Source of the DNA: Candidatus Woesearchaeota archaeon
GTDB taxonomy: Archaea > Nanobdellota > Nanobdellia > Woesearchaeales > ARS49
Length of the DNA stretch: 51,245 nt
NCBI GenBank assembly: GCA_014729555.1
Contig: WJJT01000054.1
Span: 1 to 51,245 of the forward strand
Reading direction: 5' to 3'
Part shown: positions 33,455 through 41,742 of the stretch, one piece after another
Layout: every line of letters starts with the position of its first letter
How positions within the stretch are numbered: position 1 is the stretch's first letter
Notes under the pieces: generated by a model
Databases searched by the model: none
What the model saw: only the letters and a program-made list of their open reading frames with translations
Told to the model about the DNA's origin: nothing
Position numbers and translations under genes: made by a program

Positions 33455-33931
33455 ATGTACGAAATTAATTCACCATTACGAAGAGGGGGATCTATCAGTA
33501 AAGCAGATCCTGAATTCATTGCTCGCGCAACTCATTTAATGGGACAGTCTGCTCAACTAGCAGTTGACGCATTAGGAGATCTTGCTGCATTGGATTCTTT
33601 AGTTCAAGGAAGTTTTATGAAACAATTAAATAACGCTGCAGGCGCATTGACAGGAAAAACAGATATTACAGACTCCAATAAAAAAATAGAAGCAGCATTT
33701 GCTAAAAGTGAAATTACTGCCAATGCATTTCTTGGAAGAGCATTTGGACAGATGAGAGGTATTTGCGATTATATTGAAGATTGTAATTATTTATTAGGAA
33801 ACAGGTGTAAATCAGTCATTAGAGAAGCAATACACTCTTCTCCCAAGACCATCAGCGGAGTTGCTGGAACATTAGGAGTTAGTCAAGGCTATTTAGAGAT
33901 TGCTCTCTTGAGATGTGCATATGGTACCTGA
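33455..33931 (+). CDS. Unknown helical protein (island gene 1)
   Basis: 158 residues, predicted almost all helical, rich in Ala and Gly, without signal peptide or clear motif. The end PKTISGVAGTLGVSQGYLE looks like a short helix-turn-helix. AAGGAGG before the ATG is a strong ribosome site. Codons such as ATT, CGC, ACT and GGA set it apart from host genes that favour ATA, ACA and AGA. It overlaps the next gene, so the two form an operon starting from a TATA near 33413. Confidence 0.6.
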   Translation: MYEINSPLRRGGSISKADPEFIARATHLMGQSAQLAVDALGDLAALDSLVQGSFMKQLNNAAGALTGKTDITDSNKKIEAAFAKSEITANAFLGRAFGQMRGICDYIEDCNYLLGNRCKSVIREAIHSSPKTISGVAGTLGVSQGYLEIALLRCAYGT

Positions 33932-34373
33932 AAATTTTGATTTTATTTTAAAACAAGCAATGGATATTTTATATGCCAAGCTTGATGATGCATGGAGTTG
34001 TGCCCAAGCATGGGAACAAAGCCGAAAAAAGACTTCAGGAGTTAGAGGAATATTTAATTTGGTCACAAATCCTGATGATTATTTTGAGAATAAACCCCGA
34101 GTCAAACAGTTAGAAACTCAAAAAGAATATCTTACTGGTCAAATGGCCGGCGCATCAAATGCTATTATAGATTTTATTGAAGACAATCTGCCCCCTGCTC
34201 TTGCTGAACAAGTTATTACTGCAGCAAGAGGCAGTGTTGAATCATATCTTAGACAAAATAAGAGCAAGATAAAAAGATTTAGTGATGATTCAACCACTGT
34301 AATAAATGAGTTAGGAAGTTCTATTGAAACTGCAATGCATGATGCTGCTCAAAGATATTATAGTAATCAATAA
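33921..34373 (+). CDS. Unknown helical protein (island gene 2)
   Basis: 150 residues, helical and polar, with coiled-coil-like stretches (KQLETQKEYLTGQMAGA, SYLRQNKSKIKRFSDD). No family recognised. ATG 33921 lies inside the end of the upstream gene; GTG 33915 is an alternative start. Codon use matches its partner and not the host, which suggests the pair moved in together. Confidence 0.58.
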   Translation: MVPENFDFILKQAMDILYAKLDDAWSCAQAWEQSRKKTSGVRGIFNLVTNPDDYFENKPRVKQLETQKEYLTGQMAGASNAIIDFIEDNLPPALAEQVITAARGSVESYLRQNKSKIKRFSDDSTTVINELGSSIETAMHDAAQRYYSNQ

Positions 34374-34748
34374 AAGTAAAATACAACAACTCCAAAGAGT
34401 TTCTTGATCAATCTGCTCAATTAAAGCAGAAAAGGCTGGTTTTAGTTATAGAATGAAGTTTTATGCTTCTTATGATGGACTAAAAAGGGCGATCAATAAG
34501 ATGGCCAGGAATAATGAGCCTTTGCCTATATTGTTGTATTTGATTCAATAAAAGGTTTCTGAGTAGCTTATACCCACAAAACCCTGGGAGGAAAAAAGAA
34601 TTATTGAAAAAGTATTGCATGCTGCGCAGCATGCCACGCTATACAAAGACAAAACAGCGATGATGGCAGGTGCAGGCACATTATTATTAAAAAAAACAAC
34701 ATTTATATATCTGTATACTTTTTTGAATATTAAACGGGTGCTGATACA
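34374..34748 (+). other. Gene-remnant region before the kinase gene
   Basis: No intact gene is visible. At 34374-34551, fragments with coding character in two frames (KYNNSKEFLDQSAQLKQKR, then MKFYASYDGLKRAINKMARN) look like a frameshifted remnant of an unrecognised gene. At 34617-34634 lies a perfect 18-base palindrome, and 34617-34690 resembles part of trxB. TTTATATA at 34702-34709 is the promoter of the kinase gene. Confidence 0.4.
34617..34690 (+). pseudogene. Fragment of a thioredoxin reductase gene
   Basis: CGCTATACAAAGACAAAACA (34637-34656) plus one more base matches trxB 28734-28754 in 20 of 21 positions. The flanking sequence can be read as ATLYKDKTAMMAGAG, against APLYKDKTVAVVGGG in TrxB. 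It is too short and altered to be functional. Confidence 0.45.
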
Positions 34749-36149
34749 TTGACGAGGAAACTAATTAAGAGACTCACCACAATAAAAGATATAAACACGT
34801 CTAAAACAAAAAAATCAAAAACTTCTACTGCAAACACGATTGCTGCAGACTTTAAGAAAGACGCTTCTGAGATAGAAACTGCAGCAAGAAAAGATGCTTC
34901 TAAGACAGAAATCGCAGCAATGAAAGAATCCTACGGCCCAGATGATACAAGAGAGGAAGCAACCAGATTCATAGAAAACAAGCAGATAAGTCCTGACAAT
35001 CTCGCAGAGACATACGATGACTACAACTGCCTATACAAAGGGGTGTCAAGCATAGAAGAACTTATAATAAAGCAAGACGGTGGAATTGGAGGCTACAACT
35101 GCCTGCGAGAACTAGGAAGAGGCGGGCTCGCAGTTGTCTACCTTGCAGAAGACAAGGTAGGGCTGAGGAATATCCCAGAACAGGTCGCGATGAAAGTGCC
35201 TGTAGCACCTGGAAAAATACCAAAAGGACAATTAGAAAATGAGATAGAGATCTGCCTAAAAGCACAGAAAGCCATGAAGAACCTGGACAAAATAGGGTGG
35301 ACAAGAAGACCAAACATAATCAGAATATATGACCACAACAAAGGGGACATAACCTATGCAGTGCTTGAACTGCTCGGACAGGAACTGAAAAGAAAAAGAC
35401 CTGAAAAAACCGGAAAAGTAACCAAATGCGCAGCAGACATGATCTGGGGCGAGAGCATAGGGCAACAGCCAGTCAAGGTAGCTGTGTTCATATATGATAT
35501 ACTTCACGCAATAACATTCCTTCATGAAACAGGCATTGTACACAGGGACATAAAACCCTCAAACTGCATGTCAGGAGAGACCTGCCTGCGCGCAAAACTA
35601 TTTGACTTTGGGGGAGCACTAGACCTTGAAAATGAGGAAAAAATAGGAAATGCAAGCATGGTGATGTCACCACCATACATATCAAGACACATCGCAAGAA
35701 TAATGTCAAGATACCATTTTACAACTGACGGACTCTTCGGGCGCTGCAACTACACAAGACTCTCAACAATACTAAGGACAGCAGACATACACGCAGCAGC
35801 ACATGCAACAGCAGAGCTGCTCACAGGCATAAGCCCTTATGCATTTACAGACAAGGAACCTGAAATTGAAATGACAACCGGAGAACCCAGATACCCCAAC
35901 CTATTGGACGGCTGCAGGACAGTGTCAGAGGCAGTGAGAAGGATAAGAAATTACAAAGGAGACCCGCTGCACCTGAAAAAAGTGAGTGCACTTCCAATGG
36001 GAGAGATATTCGTTGATGTAATACAAAAACTAATGCATCCAGAGATAACAAAACCAGGAGGGCTGGAGGAAGTCTACGCAACGCTCAAAGAGGCAACAAA
36101 ACAGCCTGCAATGTTTCCAGCCTATAAAAAAAGCGAGGCAAATCTTTAA
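34749..36149 (+). CDS. Eukaryotic-type Ser/Thr protein kinase
   Basis: A 466-residue protein. Residues 1-110 are a Lys/Ala/Thr-rich, probably flexible region. The kinase domain follows: Gly loop LGRGGLAVVY, Lys in VAMKV, Glu in ENEIEI, catalytic HRDIKPSN, DFG in FDFGGAL, an extended activation segment, and helix F Asp in ADIHAAAHA. All catalytic residues are present, so it should be active. It starts at TTG 34749 after GGGTG, with TATA about 45 bases ahead. There is no membrane segment. Codon use is host-like, unlike the two unknown genes upstream. Confidence 0.9.
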   Translation: MTRKLIKRLTTIKDINTSKTKKSKTSTANTIAADFKKDASEIETAARKDASKTEIAAMKESYGPDDTREEATRFIENKQISPDNLAETYDDYNCLYKGVSSIEELIIKQDGGIGGYNCLRELGRGGLAVVYLAEDKVGLRNIPEQVAMKVPVAPGKIPKGQLENEIEICLKAQKAMKNLDKIGWTRRPNIIRIYDHNKGDITYAVLELLGQELKRKRPEKTGKVTKCAADMIWGESIGQQPVKVAVFIYDILHAITFLHETGIVHRDIKPSNCMSGETCLRAKLFDFGGALDLENEEKIGNASMVMSPPYISRHIARIMSRYHFTTDGLFGRCNYTRLSTILRTADIHAAAHATAELLTGISPYAFTDKEPEIEMTTGEPRYPNLLDGCRTVSEAVRRIRNYKGDPLHLKKVSALPMGEIFVDVIQKLMHPEITKPGGLEEVYATLKEATKQPAMFPAYKKSEANL

Positions 36150-36174
36150 ATAACCCCAAGCACAGCTTATTCTC

Positions 36175-36849
36175 ATGAAACTAGGAGCATTATTCTCAGG
36201 AGGAAAAGACAGCACATATGCCTTGTATAAAGCAAGCAAAGAGCATGAAGTAGTCTGCTTGATAGCAATTAAGTCATTTAATCCTGAGTCATACATGTTT
36301 CACGTGCCTGCATTTGAACATATTGAAAAACAGGCAGAGGCATTAGGAATACCATTAATTCTTGCAGAGACAAAAGGAGAAAAAGAAAAAGAACTAAAAG
36401 ATCTGCAAAAAGCAATTGAAGATGCTAAAGAAAAATACAAAATAGAAGGAATCGTGACAGGGGCAGTAGCATCAACATACCAGGCATCAAGAATACAAAA
36501 AATCTGCAGTGCACTAGAGCTATGGCAATTCAATCCACTATGGCAGATAAAACAAATGGAACTGCTGAAAGACTTGATAAAAGATAATTTTGAAGTGATA
36601 ATAACAGGAATCGCAGCATATCCCCTGGATGAATCCTGGCTTGGAAGAAAATTAGACGAGAAAATGCTTAAAGAGCTTGAAAAACTAGAAAAAGAATACA
36701 AGATAAATGTAGCAGGAGAAGGAGGGGAATTTGAGACACTTGTTGTTGATTCTCCAATACACAATAAAAAAATACAATTAGCAGAGACAGAGAAAGAATA
36801 TTCAGACCACCACGGAACATTAATAATCAAAAAAATGGAGCTAAAATGA
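36175..36849 (+). CDS. dph6: Diphthine-ammonia ligase (Dph6-type PP-loop ATPase)
   Basis: A 224-residue PP-loop enzyme with ATP motif LFSGGKDSTYALY and the family region GIVTGAVASTYQASRIQKIC, then VAGEGGEFETLVVD. It performs the last, ATP- and ammonia-dependent step of diphthamide synthesis on elongation factor 2. TATA (36145-36152) overlaps the end of the kinase gene and gives a leaderless start. Its stop overlaps the next gene, an amidotransferase, as ATGA. Confidence 0.88.
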   Translation: MKLGALFSGGKDSTYALYKASKEHEVVCLIAIKSFNPESYMFHVPAFEHIEKQAEALGIPLILAETKGEKEKELKDLQKAIEDAKEKYKIEGIVTGAVASTYQASRIQKICSALELWQFNPLWQIKQMELLKDLIKDNFEVIITGIAAYPLDESWLGRKLDEKMLKELEKLEKEYKINVAGEGGEFETLVVDSPIHNKKIQLAETEKEYSDHHGTLIIKKMELK

Positions 36850-37373
36850 TATTAGTAATAAACACATGCAAACATAAACTGCATTCTGCAGAGTTTGTAA
36901 AGCCAATAATAGACCTGCTGGATGATTTTAAAGTAAAACACTTCACAGAATTAAAAAAACAAGACATTGAAAAAGCAGATAAAATAATAATCTCAGGAAC
37001 AGCATTAAAAGACAATGAGGCAAGAAAACACCTGAAAAAATTCGCGTGGATAAAAGACCTTGACAAGCCGTTGCTTGGCATATGCATGGGAATGCAATTG
37101 ATAGGCCTGATACATGAAGCAGAAATCTATGAATGCAACGAGATAGGGCCGACAAAGATAACCATAACTGAAAAGACACAATTGATAGATAAAACAGAAC
37201 TTGAGGCATATGAACTGCATGATTTTGCAACAAAGCTCCCAAAAGGATTCAAGGAAATGGCAAAAAGCGAAAAATGCCTTCAGATAATGCAGAAAGGAAA
37301 AATATGCGGCATGATGTTCCACCCAGAAGTCATGAACAAAGAAATAATTCTTAAATTTGATAGAAAAGATTAA
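36846..37373 (+). CDS. Class I glutamine amidotransferase (stand-alone)
   Basis: A 175-residue glutaminase with nucleophile Cys in LLGICMGMQLIG and the His/Glu pair in MMFHPEV. It is short and has no synthase domain, so it must supply ammonia to a partner. Relatives include the GMP synthase amidotransferase subunit, which is already present at 1-389. Translational coupling to the Dph6 gene suggests that protein is the partner. Confidence 0.85.
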   Translation: MILVINTCKHKLHSAEFVKPIIDLLDDFKVKHFTELKKQDIEKADKIIISGTALKDNEARKHLKKFAWIKDLDKPLLGICMGMQLIGLIHEAEIYECNEIGPTKITITEKTQLIDKTELEAYELHDFATKLPKGFKEMAKSEKCLQIMQKGKICGMMFHPEVMNKEIILKFDRKD

Positions 37374-37400
37374 ATACTGCAGATTCCCCTTTCTTTTATC

Positions 37401-37928
37401 ATGGCAGTAGCCGACTCAGAACAAGAAGCAAAAATAATAGGAATCACCAGCAGGGCATACCAGGAAGCCTGGAGCGAAATAATAAGCCTTATTGCAAGAC
37501 TGGAAGATTACCTTGAAACAAAATACAACACAGGCATTGATGACCTAGAGCAGGGCAAGGTATATGCTGCTCCAGAAACAGGAGGAGTGTGGGTAGCAGA
37601 CAAAGTCAGAATACCCCTGAACACAATAGATTTTCAAATCCTTGACTTTCTAAAAAAATCCAGAGTACTGTTTGCAGACCTTGCGAACCTGGGAGCTCTT
37701 GTTAAAAAACTGCCTGCAAGCGCAACAGAAATACTAAACAATATATCCCCACTACAAGCAAGAGCAAATGCACTGCTTAGGACTAGCGAGGCAGAGCTGG
37801 AAGGCTTTAAAGACAAGACAAGAAATGAAACTGCAATACTAAGGATAACAACAGACCTGGCAACAATACAAAAATACGCACACACACTCATGGAGCTGTC
37901 CTTAAGCAAAAAAGCAGCAGCTGCATAA
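37401..37928 (+). CDS. Unknown helical protein (cassette)
   Basis: 175 residues, long amphipathic helices (for example AWSEIISLIARLEDYLETKY, ISPLQARANALLRTSEAEL), no membrane segment and no known motif. TATA-like ATTAAATAC (37369-37377) fits a leaderless ATG at 37401. It precedes the P-loop ATPase by a short gap and may be its partner. Confidence 0.6.
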   Translation: MAVADSEQEAKIIGITSRAYQEAWSEIISLIARLEDYLETKYNTGIDDLEQGKVYAAPETGGVWVADKVRIPLNTIDFQILDFLKKSRVLFADLANLGALVKKLPASATEILNNISPLQARANALLRTSEAELEGFKDKTRNETAILRITTDLATIQKYAHTLMELSLSKKAAAA

Positions 37929-37974
37929 TTCTAAAACGATAGCTATAAATATGACTAAAAAACTAGCAGGTTTC

Positions 37975-38832
37975 ATGGCAAAAAAGAAAAAAGGCAGAGC
38001 AATAAACACAATAGGAAAAACACTGGTATTCACAAGCACAGCAGTAATGTACATGTTCAAAGGACTCTACACATTCTTAGACGGCATAGGCTCTGCAATA
38101 CTGTTCACAAGCAAAAAAGTAAAAGAAAAAAGAACAGAAAAACCAGGCAATAAAAAAGAAAAAGCAAAAAACAGGCCTAAAACATCTGCAAAATACACAG
38201 TACTAAAAGACATAAAGCCAATAAAAGGAAAATCAACGTCATTTGAAAACTTCTTTCATAAATCAGACAGCACAATCGGGATAATACTAGGAGCAAGAGG
38301 CACAGGAAAAAGCGCAATAGGGCTAAAGCTGTTAGAAAACGCGCATGCAAAGGCAGGAAAACAAGTCTATGCAATAGGTTTCAATGCAAAAGACCTGCCA
38401 GGCTGGATAAAAACAGCAAAAACACCAGAAGAGGTGGAAAACAACTCCCTGGTCCTGATTGACGAGAGCGGAATAAGCTTTAGCTCAAGAAAATCAATGT
38501 CAAACTCAAACCAGTTATTATCATCCTTGTTAATGGTAGCAAGGCACAAGAACATAAGTGTTTTATTTATTACACAAAACAGCTCAAACCTTGAAGTAAA
38601 TGCATTAAGACAGGCAGACTTCTTAGTAATGAAGCCAAGCTCATTAATGCAGAAAGACTTTGAAAGAAAGAAAATAAAAGAAGTCTATGAAGCAATGGAA
38701 CCAGGCTTTGAAGAATTAAAAGAAACAACAGGTTTAACTTATATTCATTCTGACAAATACCAGGGATTTGTAACAAACGAGCTACCATCATTCTGGACAA
38801 CAAGAGTCAGCAAGGCGTTTAAAGAGAAATAA
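37975..38832 (+). CDS. Membrane-anchored P-loop ATPase (Zot/HerA-like)
   Basis: 285 residues. A basic N-terminus and hydrophobic stretch (MYMFKGLYTFLDGIGSAILF) are followed by a Lys-rich linker and an ATPase domain: Walker A GARGTGKSA, Walker B SLVLIDESG, and a polar strand VLFITQNSSN. The layout recalls viral and plasmid Zot-like or FtsK/HerA-type motor proteins used for DNA packaging or transfer. The TATA box at 37943-37950 points to ATG 37975 as start; ATG 37951 would add eight residues. Function is inferred only from fold motifs. Confidence 0.65.
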   Translation: MAKKKKGRAINTIGKTLVFTSTAVMYMFKGLYTFLDGIGSAILFTSKKVKEKRTEKPGNKKEKAKNRPKTSAKYTVLKDIKPIKGKSTSFENFFHKSDSTIGIILGARGTGKSAIGLKLLENAHAKAGKQVYAIGFNAKDLPGWIKTAKTPEEVENNSLVLIDESGISFSSRKSMSNSNQLLSSLLMVARHKNISVLFITQNSSNLEVNALRQADFLVMKPSSLMQKDFERKKIKEVYEAMEPGFEELKETTGLTYIHSDKYQGFVTNELPSFWTTRVSKAFKEK

Positions 38833-38854
38833 AGCTCTAAAAAGAGGTGCAGCA

Positions 38855-39049
38855 GTGATAAACATAGAAGATGCAAAGAAAAACAAGAAACTAATAGACT
38901 ATGAAGACATAAAAGATACTGTAATCGCTAATTCTATCAAAAAAATGCAAACAAACAAAAAAACAAAAATTGGAACCAAAGGTTCCAAATTCACGAAACG
39001 AGGTTTTGCGAAAGAAAAAGAGCAAGACAGGCTCTTGTGCGAGTTCTAG
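38855..39049 (+). CDS. Small basic protein following the ATPase
   Basis: 64 residues, Lys/Thr-rich (KKMQTNKKTKIGTKGSKFTK), with no recognised domain. GTG 38855 has GAGGTG five bases ahead (38844-38849). It is cotranscribed with the P-loop ATPase and ends 4 bases inside the convergent lipoprotein gene. Confidence 0.5.
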   Translation: MINIEDAKKNKKLIDYEDIKDTVIANSIKKMQTNKKTKIGTKGSKFTKRGFAKEKEQDRLLCEF

Positions 39050-39342
39050 ACTATTGGTTCCATTGGAACCTTAGCAAGCTTTGCAACACACCTGTTATCC
39101 TCGCAGACACACTTTCCGCCACAATCCAGTGTGCCTTCCCTGCACTCCATTGTGCAGAAAACATCTGTGCAGTCAGGAGCCTGATCCTTGGAAACGCAGC
39201 CAGTTGCGTGACAGCAATCAGACGGGACACAGTCCTCATCTGAATTGCAAAACCCCGATGCATAGGAGGGAGGCTTGACCACGCAACCAGTTACTGCCAG
39301 TAAAATAAAAAACAATGCTGCAAAAAAGATTCTGGTTCTCAT
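39046..39342 (-). CDS. Cys-rich small lipoprotein
   Basis: 98 residues. Signal peptide MRTRIFFAALFFILLAVTGC; lipobox VTGC (Cys20). The mature part has about twelve Cys residues in a compact pattern (SDEDCVPSDCCHATGC, DVFCTMECREGTLDCGGKCV) suggesting a disulfide-held domain on the cell surface. It overlaps the SIMPL gene stop by 4 bases and is its operon partner. Confidence 0.75.
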   Translation of the reverse strand: MRTRIFFAALFFILLAVTGCVVKPPSYASGFCNSDEDCVPSDCCHATGCVSKDQAPDCTDVFCTMECREGTLDCGGKCVCEDNRCVAKLAKVPMEPIV

Positions 39343-40112
39343 TTTATCCTGTAACTCACACTAACAGTAGCTGAAATCCTGACCTGCTCTGGCTCAATAG
39401 GAGGCGCTGGTTCAGGAGCTCTGCCAGCCTTCATGGCCATTGATTCCATATCTGCCCTGAAAACAGGACCATAATTAAATGAAGCCTCCTGCACAGCAAG
39501 CAGCTCTCCAAGGCCCACACCAAGGCCGTCAGCCATTGTCTGAGCCTTTATCTTTGCATTATTAGCAGCATCCTGCAAGGCAACCTTTCTCACTTCCTGC
39601 TTCTGCTTTTCACTCAAGCCAAAATTAACACTCTCAACACCAGTAGCACCAGCATCAACAGCGACCTGGACAAAATCACCAACCTTGTCCAAATCAGCAG
39701 TCTTGACCTTTAAAGTGTGATAAACCCTAAAACCCAGCTCTTTCTGCCTGTGCTCATCAGGATCCCACTCTGTCCAGGGATACAAATTATACCGGTCTGT
39801 CTCAATATCTTTTGAAGCAATACCTGCTCTTTTCAAAGCAGACTGGACAGAGGCCATAATCCTTGAATTCTCATCCTGCGCCTCCTGCGCAGTCTTTGCC
39901 TTTGTCTCAACCTTAATCCTTACAGTAGCCTCATCAGGCATAACAGACAACTCTGCATCACCAGAAGCAGTTATCTTAGGTATGCCTTCTCCACCAGGAC
40001 CAGCCTGAGTAATCGTTATAGGCCTCTGGTACTGGGTGTAAACCAAAGCGAATGTTGCCAAAACAATCAACAACAAGGCAATCCCAAAAAACGAATGTGT
40101 TTTTTCCTTCAT
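39339..40112 (-). CDS. SIMPL-domain (DUF541) surface protein
   Basis: 257 residues with one N-terminal membrane helix (FFGIALLLIVLATFALVYT) and a DUF541 domain: ASGDAELSVMPDEATVRIKV at the start, GDFVQVAVDAGATGVESVNF in the middle, and RISATVSVSYRI at the end. Family members are periplasmic or surface proteins tied to stress; the mechanism is unclear. ATG 40112 is preferred because TATA (40158-40165) predicts transcription from about 40134 and GGAGG lies before it. Confidence 0.88.
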   Translation of the reverse strand: MKEKTHSFFGIALLLIVLATFALVYTQYQRPITITQAGPGGEGIPKITASGDAELSVMPDEATVRIKVETKAKTAQEAQDENSRIMASVQSALKRAGIASKDIETDRYNLYPWTEWDPDEHRQKELGFRVYHTLKVKTADLDKVGDFVQVAVDAGATGVESVNFGLSEKQKQEVRKVALQDAANNAKIKAQTMADGLGVGLGELLAVQEASFNYGPVFRADMESMAMKAGRAPEPAPPIEPEQVRISATVSVSYRIK

Positions 40113-40169
40113 AAATATCAATCCTCCAATGCTTGATAATAACATAGAAATAACTGATATATAAATACC

Positions 40170-40787
40170 CTACTTTTTATTAAGGGATTTGCCTAACTTA
40201 CTTTTCTTATAGAAATAAACTGCAAGTATCAATAATATAATTGTCAGCACAGCAAAAACAATCAAGACATAAGGCGGCTGCGACACTGCAGCTGCAACTG
40301 TTTGATTAGTCACCTCAGGAGCTGCTGTTGGAACAGCATTCAGGGCAACTGCCTCTTCAGCAGAATCAACTGCAACCTCTGCAGCAGCCTGCTTTGCAGC
40401 AAGCATCCTTGTCGGCTCAGCACCCCCAAACACAGCAGCTCTTCCTGCAAAATAATTCCGAGCAGCAATAATCGTGCCTGCAACAGAAGCCAGGAAAAAT
40501 CCCAAAACAATCCACAATCTTTTTCTCTCAGGATCAAGAACACACTTTGCCTTTTCTGTCAAAGAATAATAAATCCACTTCCTGCCCTCTTCATTTCTTT
40601 TAACTAAACCAGTTTTTTCCAAAGCACCCAAGTGTTCTTTAACCGTCGGAACAGACATGTCAAGAACAGCAGACAACTCAGATTGAGTGTGCCTTCTTTT
40701 ATCCAAAGTCTTCAATATCTTAACCCTTGTTCCAGTAGCCAGTGCCTTGAAAGTGTCCTGATCCAAAACAATCTTAGCCTCATCCAT
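40170..40787 (-). CDS. Membrane-anchored ArsR-like winged-helix regulator
   Basis: 205 residues. The N-terminal part (20-90) is a winged helix (LATGTRVKILKTLDKRRHTQ, SVPTVKEHLGALEKTGLV). Two hydrophobic helices follow (LWIVLGFFLASVAGTIIAA and VLIVFAVLTIILLILAVYF), flanking an Ala-rich outer stretch. This is a DNA-binding protein tethered to the membrane that could sense an outside signal. TATA-like TTAATAAA (40811-40818) gives a leaderless start at 40787. It precedes the SIMPL/Cys-rich lipoprotein operon on the same strand and may control it. Confidence 0.8.
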   Translation of the reverse strand: MDEAKIVLDQDTFKALATGTRVKILKTLDKRRHTQSELSAVLDMSVPTVKEHLGALEKTGLVKRNEEGRKWIYYSLTEKAKCVLDPERKRLWIVLGFFLASVAGTIIAARNYFAGRAAVFGGAEPTRMLAAKQAAAEVAVDSAEEAVALNAVPTAAPEVTNQTVAAAVSQPPYVLIVFAVLTIILLILAVYFYKKSKLGKSLNKK

Positions 40788-40854
40788 AACTGAAAATAAA
40801 ACCACTGTCATTTATTAAGCTTAGGATTTGTTAAGGCAAAAAGCTAAAAGGAAG

Positions 40855-40942
40855 CGAACAAGAGGGAACCTCGTATTTTGCGAGAAGAAGACTATCGTCT
40901 CGACTTTGGCTGGTGGGAGAACAAGGCACGCCCTCTTGTCCG
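40855..40942 (-). ncRNA. Candidate structured RNA of about 88 bases
   Basis: A perfect 9-bp closing stem (40858-40866 with 40931-40939), extended by two more pairs past one mismatch, encloses two hairpins: CTCG/CGAG (40870-40884) and AGAC/GTCT (40889-40900). On the minus strand a TATA-like GATAAAAATATC lies about 25 bases ahead of the 5' end, and the 3' end is followed by T-rich sequence, so minus orientation is favoured. No protein-coding signal fits better. Family unknown. Confidence 0.45.
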
Positions 40943-41057
40943 TAAGAAGAAAATGATATTTTTATCAAATCTCGCAATATTCCACCCCTTTTTAATACAA
41001 AAACAACAAAGTAGTATTTAAACATTGTTTTTCACTCCAGACTAAAAACGAAAAGTT

Positions 41058-41065
41058 TTTATATA
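41058..41065 (+). promoter_or_regulatory. TATA box of the tandem Cys-rich gene array
   Basis: TTTATATA. Transcription would start near 41089, just before GAGGTGA (41089-41095) and the TTG start at 41100. The four following genes have no further clear promoters, so they probably form one transcript. Confidence 0.5.
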
Positions 41066-41099
41066 CACATTATAAAGAAATACCTAAAGAGGTGAAACC

Positions 41100-41438
41100 T
41101 TGGACAACAGGCAAAGCATAATAATTCTAATAGCATTGGTACTAGTTGTTGCTGTTTCTGGATTTATCCTAAAAACAAGCGTTACAGGACAATACGTGTG
41201 CGCAGGAGGATGCCAGCAAGGGGTAGGAACTATACAATACAGTTATCCAGCAGAGGCCTGTGAACATGTACCATGCCAAAACGGACACGCAATATTCAGC
41301 ACAACAGTGGGAGGAATGAGCCCATGGCAGACACAACAACAACTGGCAGAGTGCTACTGCCCTGAAAAACCAGAACAAAAAATATACATACCAATGGTTC
41401 ACAAAAGGCCTCAAAAAGGTATGTACATCTATGATTAA
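41100..41438 (+). CDS. Small Cys-motif membrane protein 1
   Basis: 112 residues. TTG start four bases after GAGGTGA. N-terminal membrane helix IILIALVLVVAVSGFIL, then an outer domain with CEHVPCQNGHA and ECYCPEKP: the pattern C-x4-C ... C-x-C-P. It is the first of four neighbours with the same layout. Probably a signal-anchored surface protein; function unknown. Confidence 0.7.
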   Translation: MDNRQSIIILIALVLVVAVSGFILKTSVTGQYVCAGGCQQGVGTIQYSYPAEACEHVPCQNGHAIFSTTVGGMSPWQTQQQLAECYCPEKPEQKIYIPMVHKRPQKGMYIYD

Positions 41439-41742
41439 AATGGAAACACAACCCTTAATTTCAATAACCCTGATTGCAGTCATTGCAATCGCAGGAATGA
41501 TACTTTTTGTAAACAGCGAAACAACAGGCATGATTTCTGGGCAGCAAAAAATACCATATGCATATGTATACGGAAAACAAGCAAACACAAACCTGTGTGC
41601 GCTGATGGACTGCCCAAACGGGGCGCATGGAATGCCAGTAGGCGTGGAAAGATACACAAACAAGGTATACTGTGTATGCCCCACAGAACCAATACCATAT
41701 TATGAAATGCCTGGCTATGTAAAAGCAGGTGAGCCGCAGTGA
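41431..41742 (+). CDS. Small Cys-motif membrane protein 2
   Basis: 103 residues with the same layout: helix LISITLIAVIAIAGMILFV, then NLCALMDCPNGAHG and VYCVCPTEP. It overlaps gene 1 by 8 bases; ATG 41440 is an alternative start just past that stop. It shares the TTG(M)-rich stretch after the helix with its neighbours. Confidence 0.7.
   Translation: MIKMETQPLISITLIAVIAIAGMILFVNSETTGMISGQQKIPYAYVYGKQANTNLCALMDCPNGAHGMPVGVERYTNKVYCVCPTEPIPYYEMPGYVKAGEPQ

Noticed and set aside
34617-34634. Insertion sequence or attachment site at the 18-base palindrome
   Set aside because: No transposase, target duplication or paired ends are visible; the palindrome lies in a trxB-like remnant.
40831-41025. 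Minus-strand 64-codon frame
   Set aside because: The sequence folds as a compact RNA with paired stems, and the predicted protein has no recognisable features.
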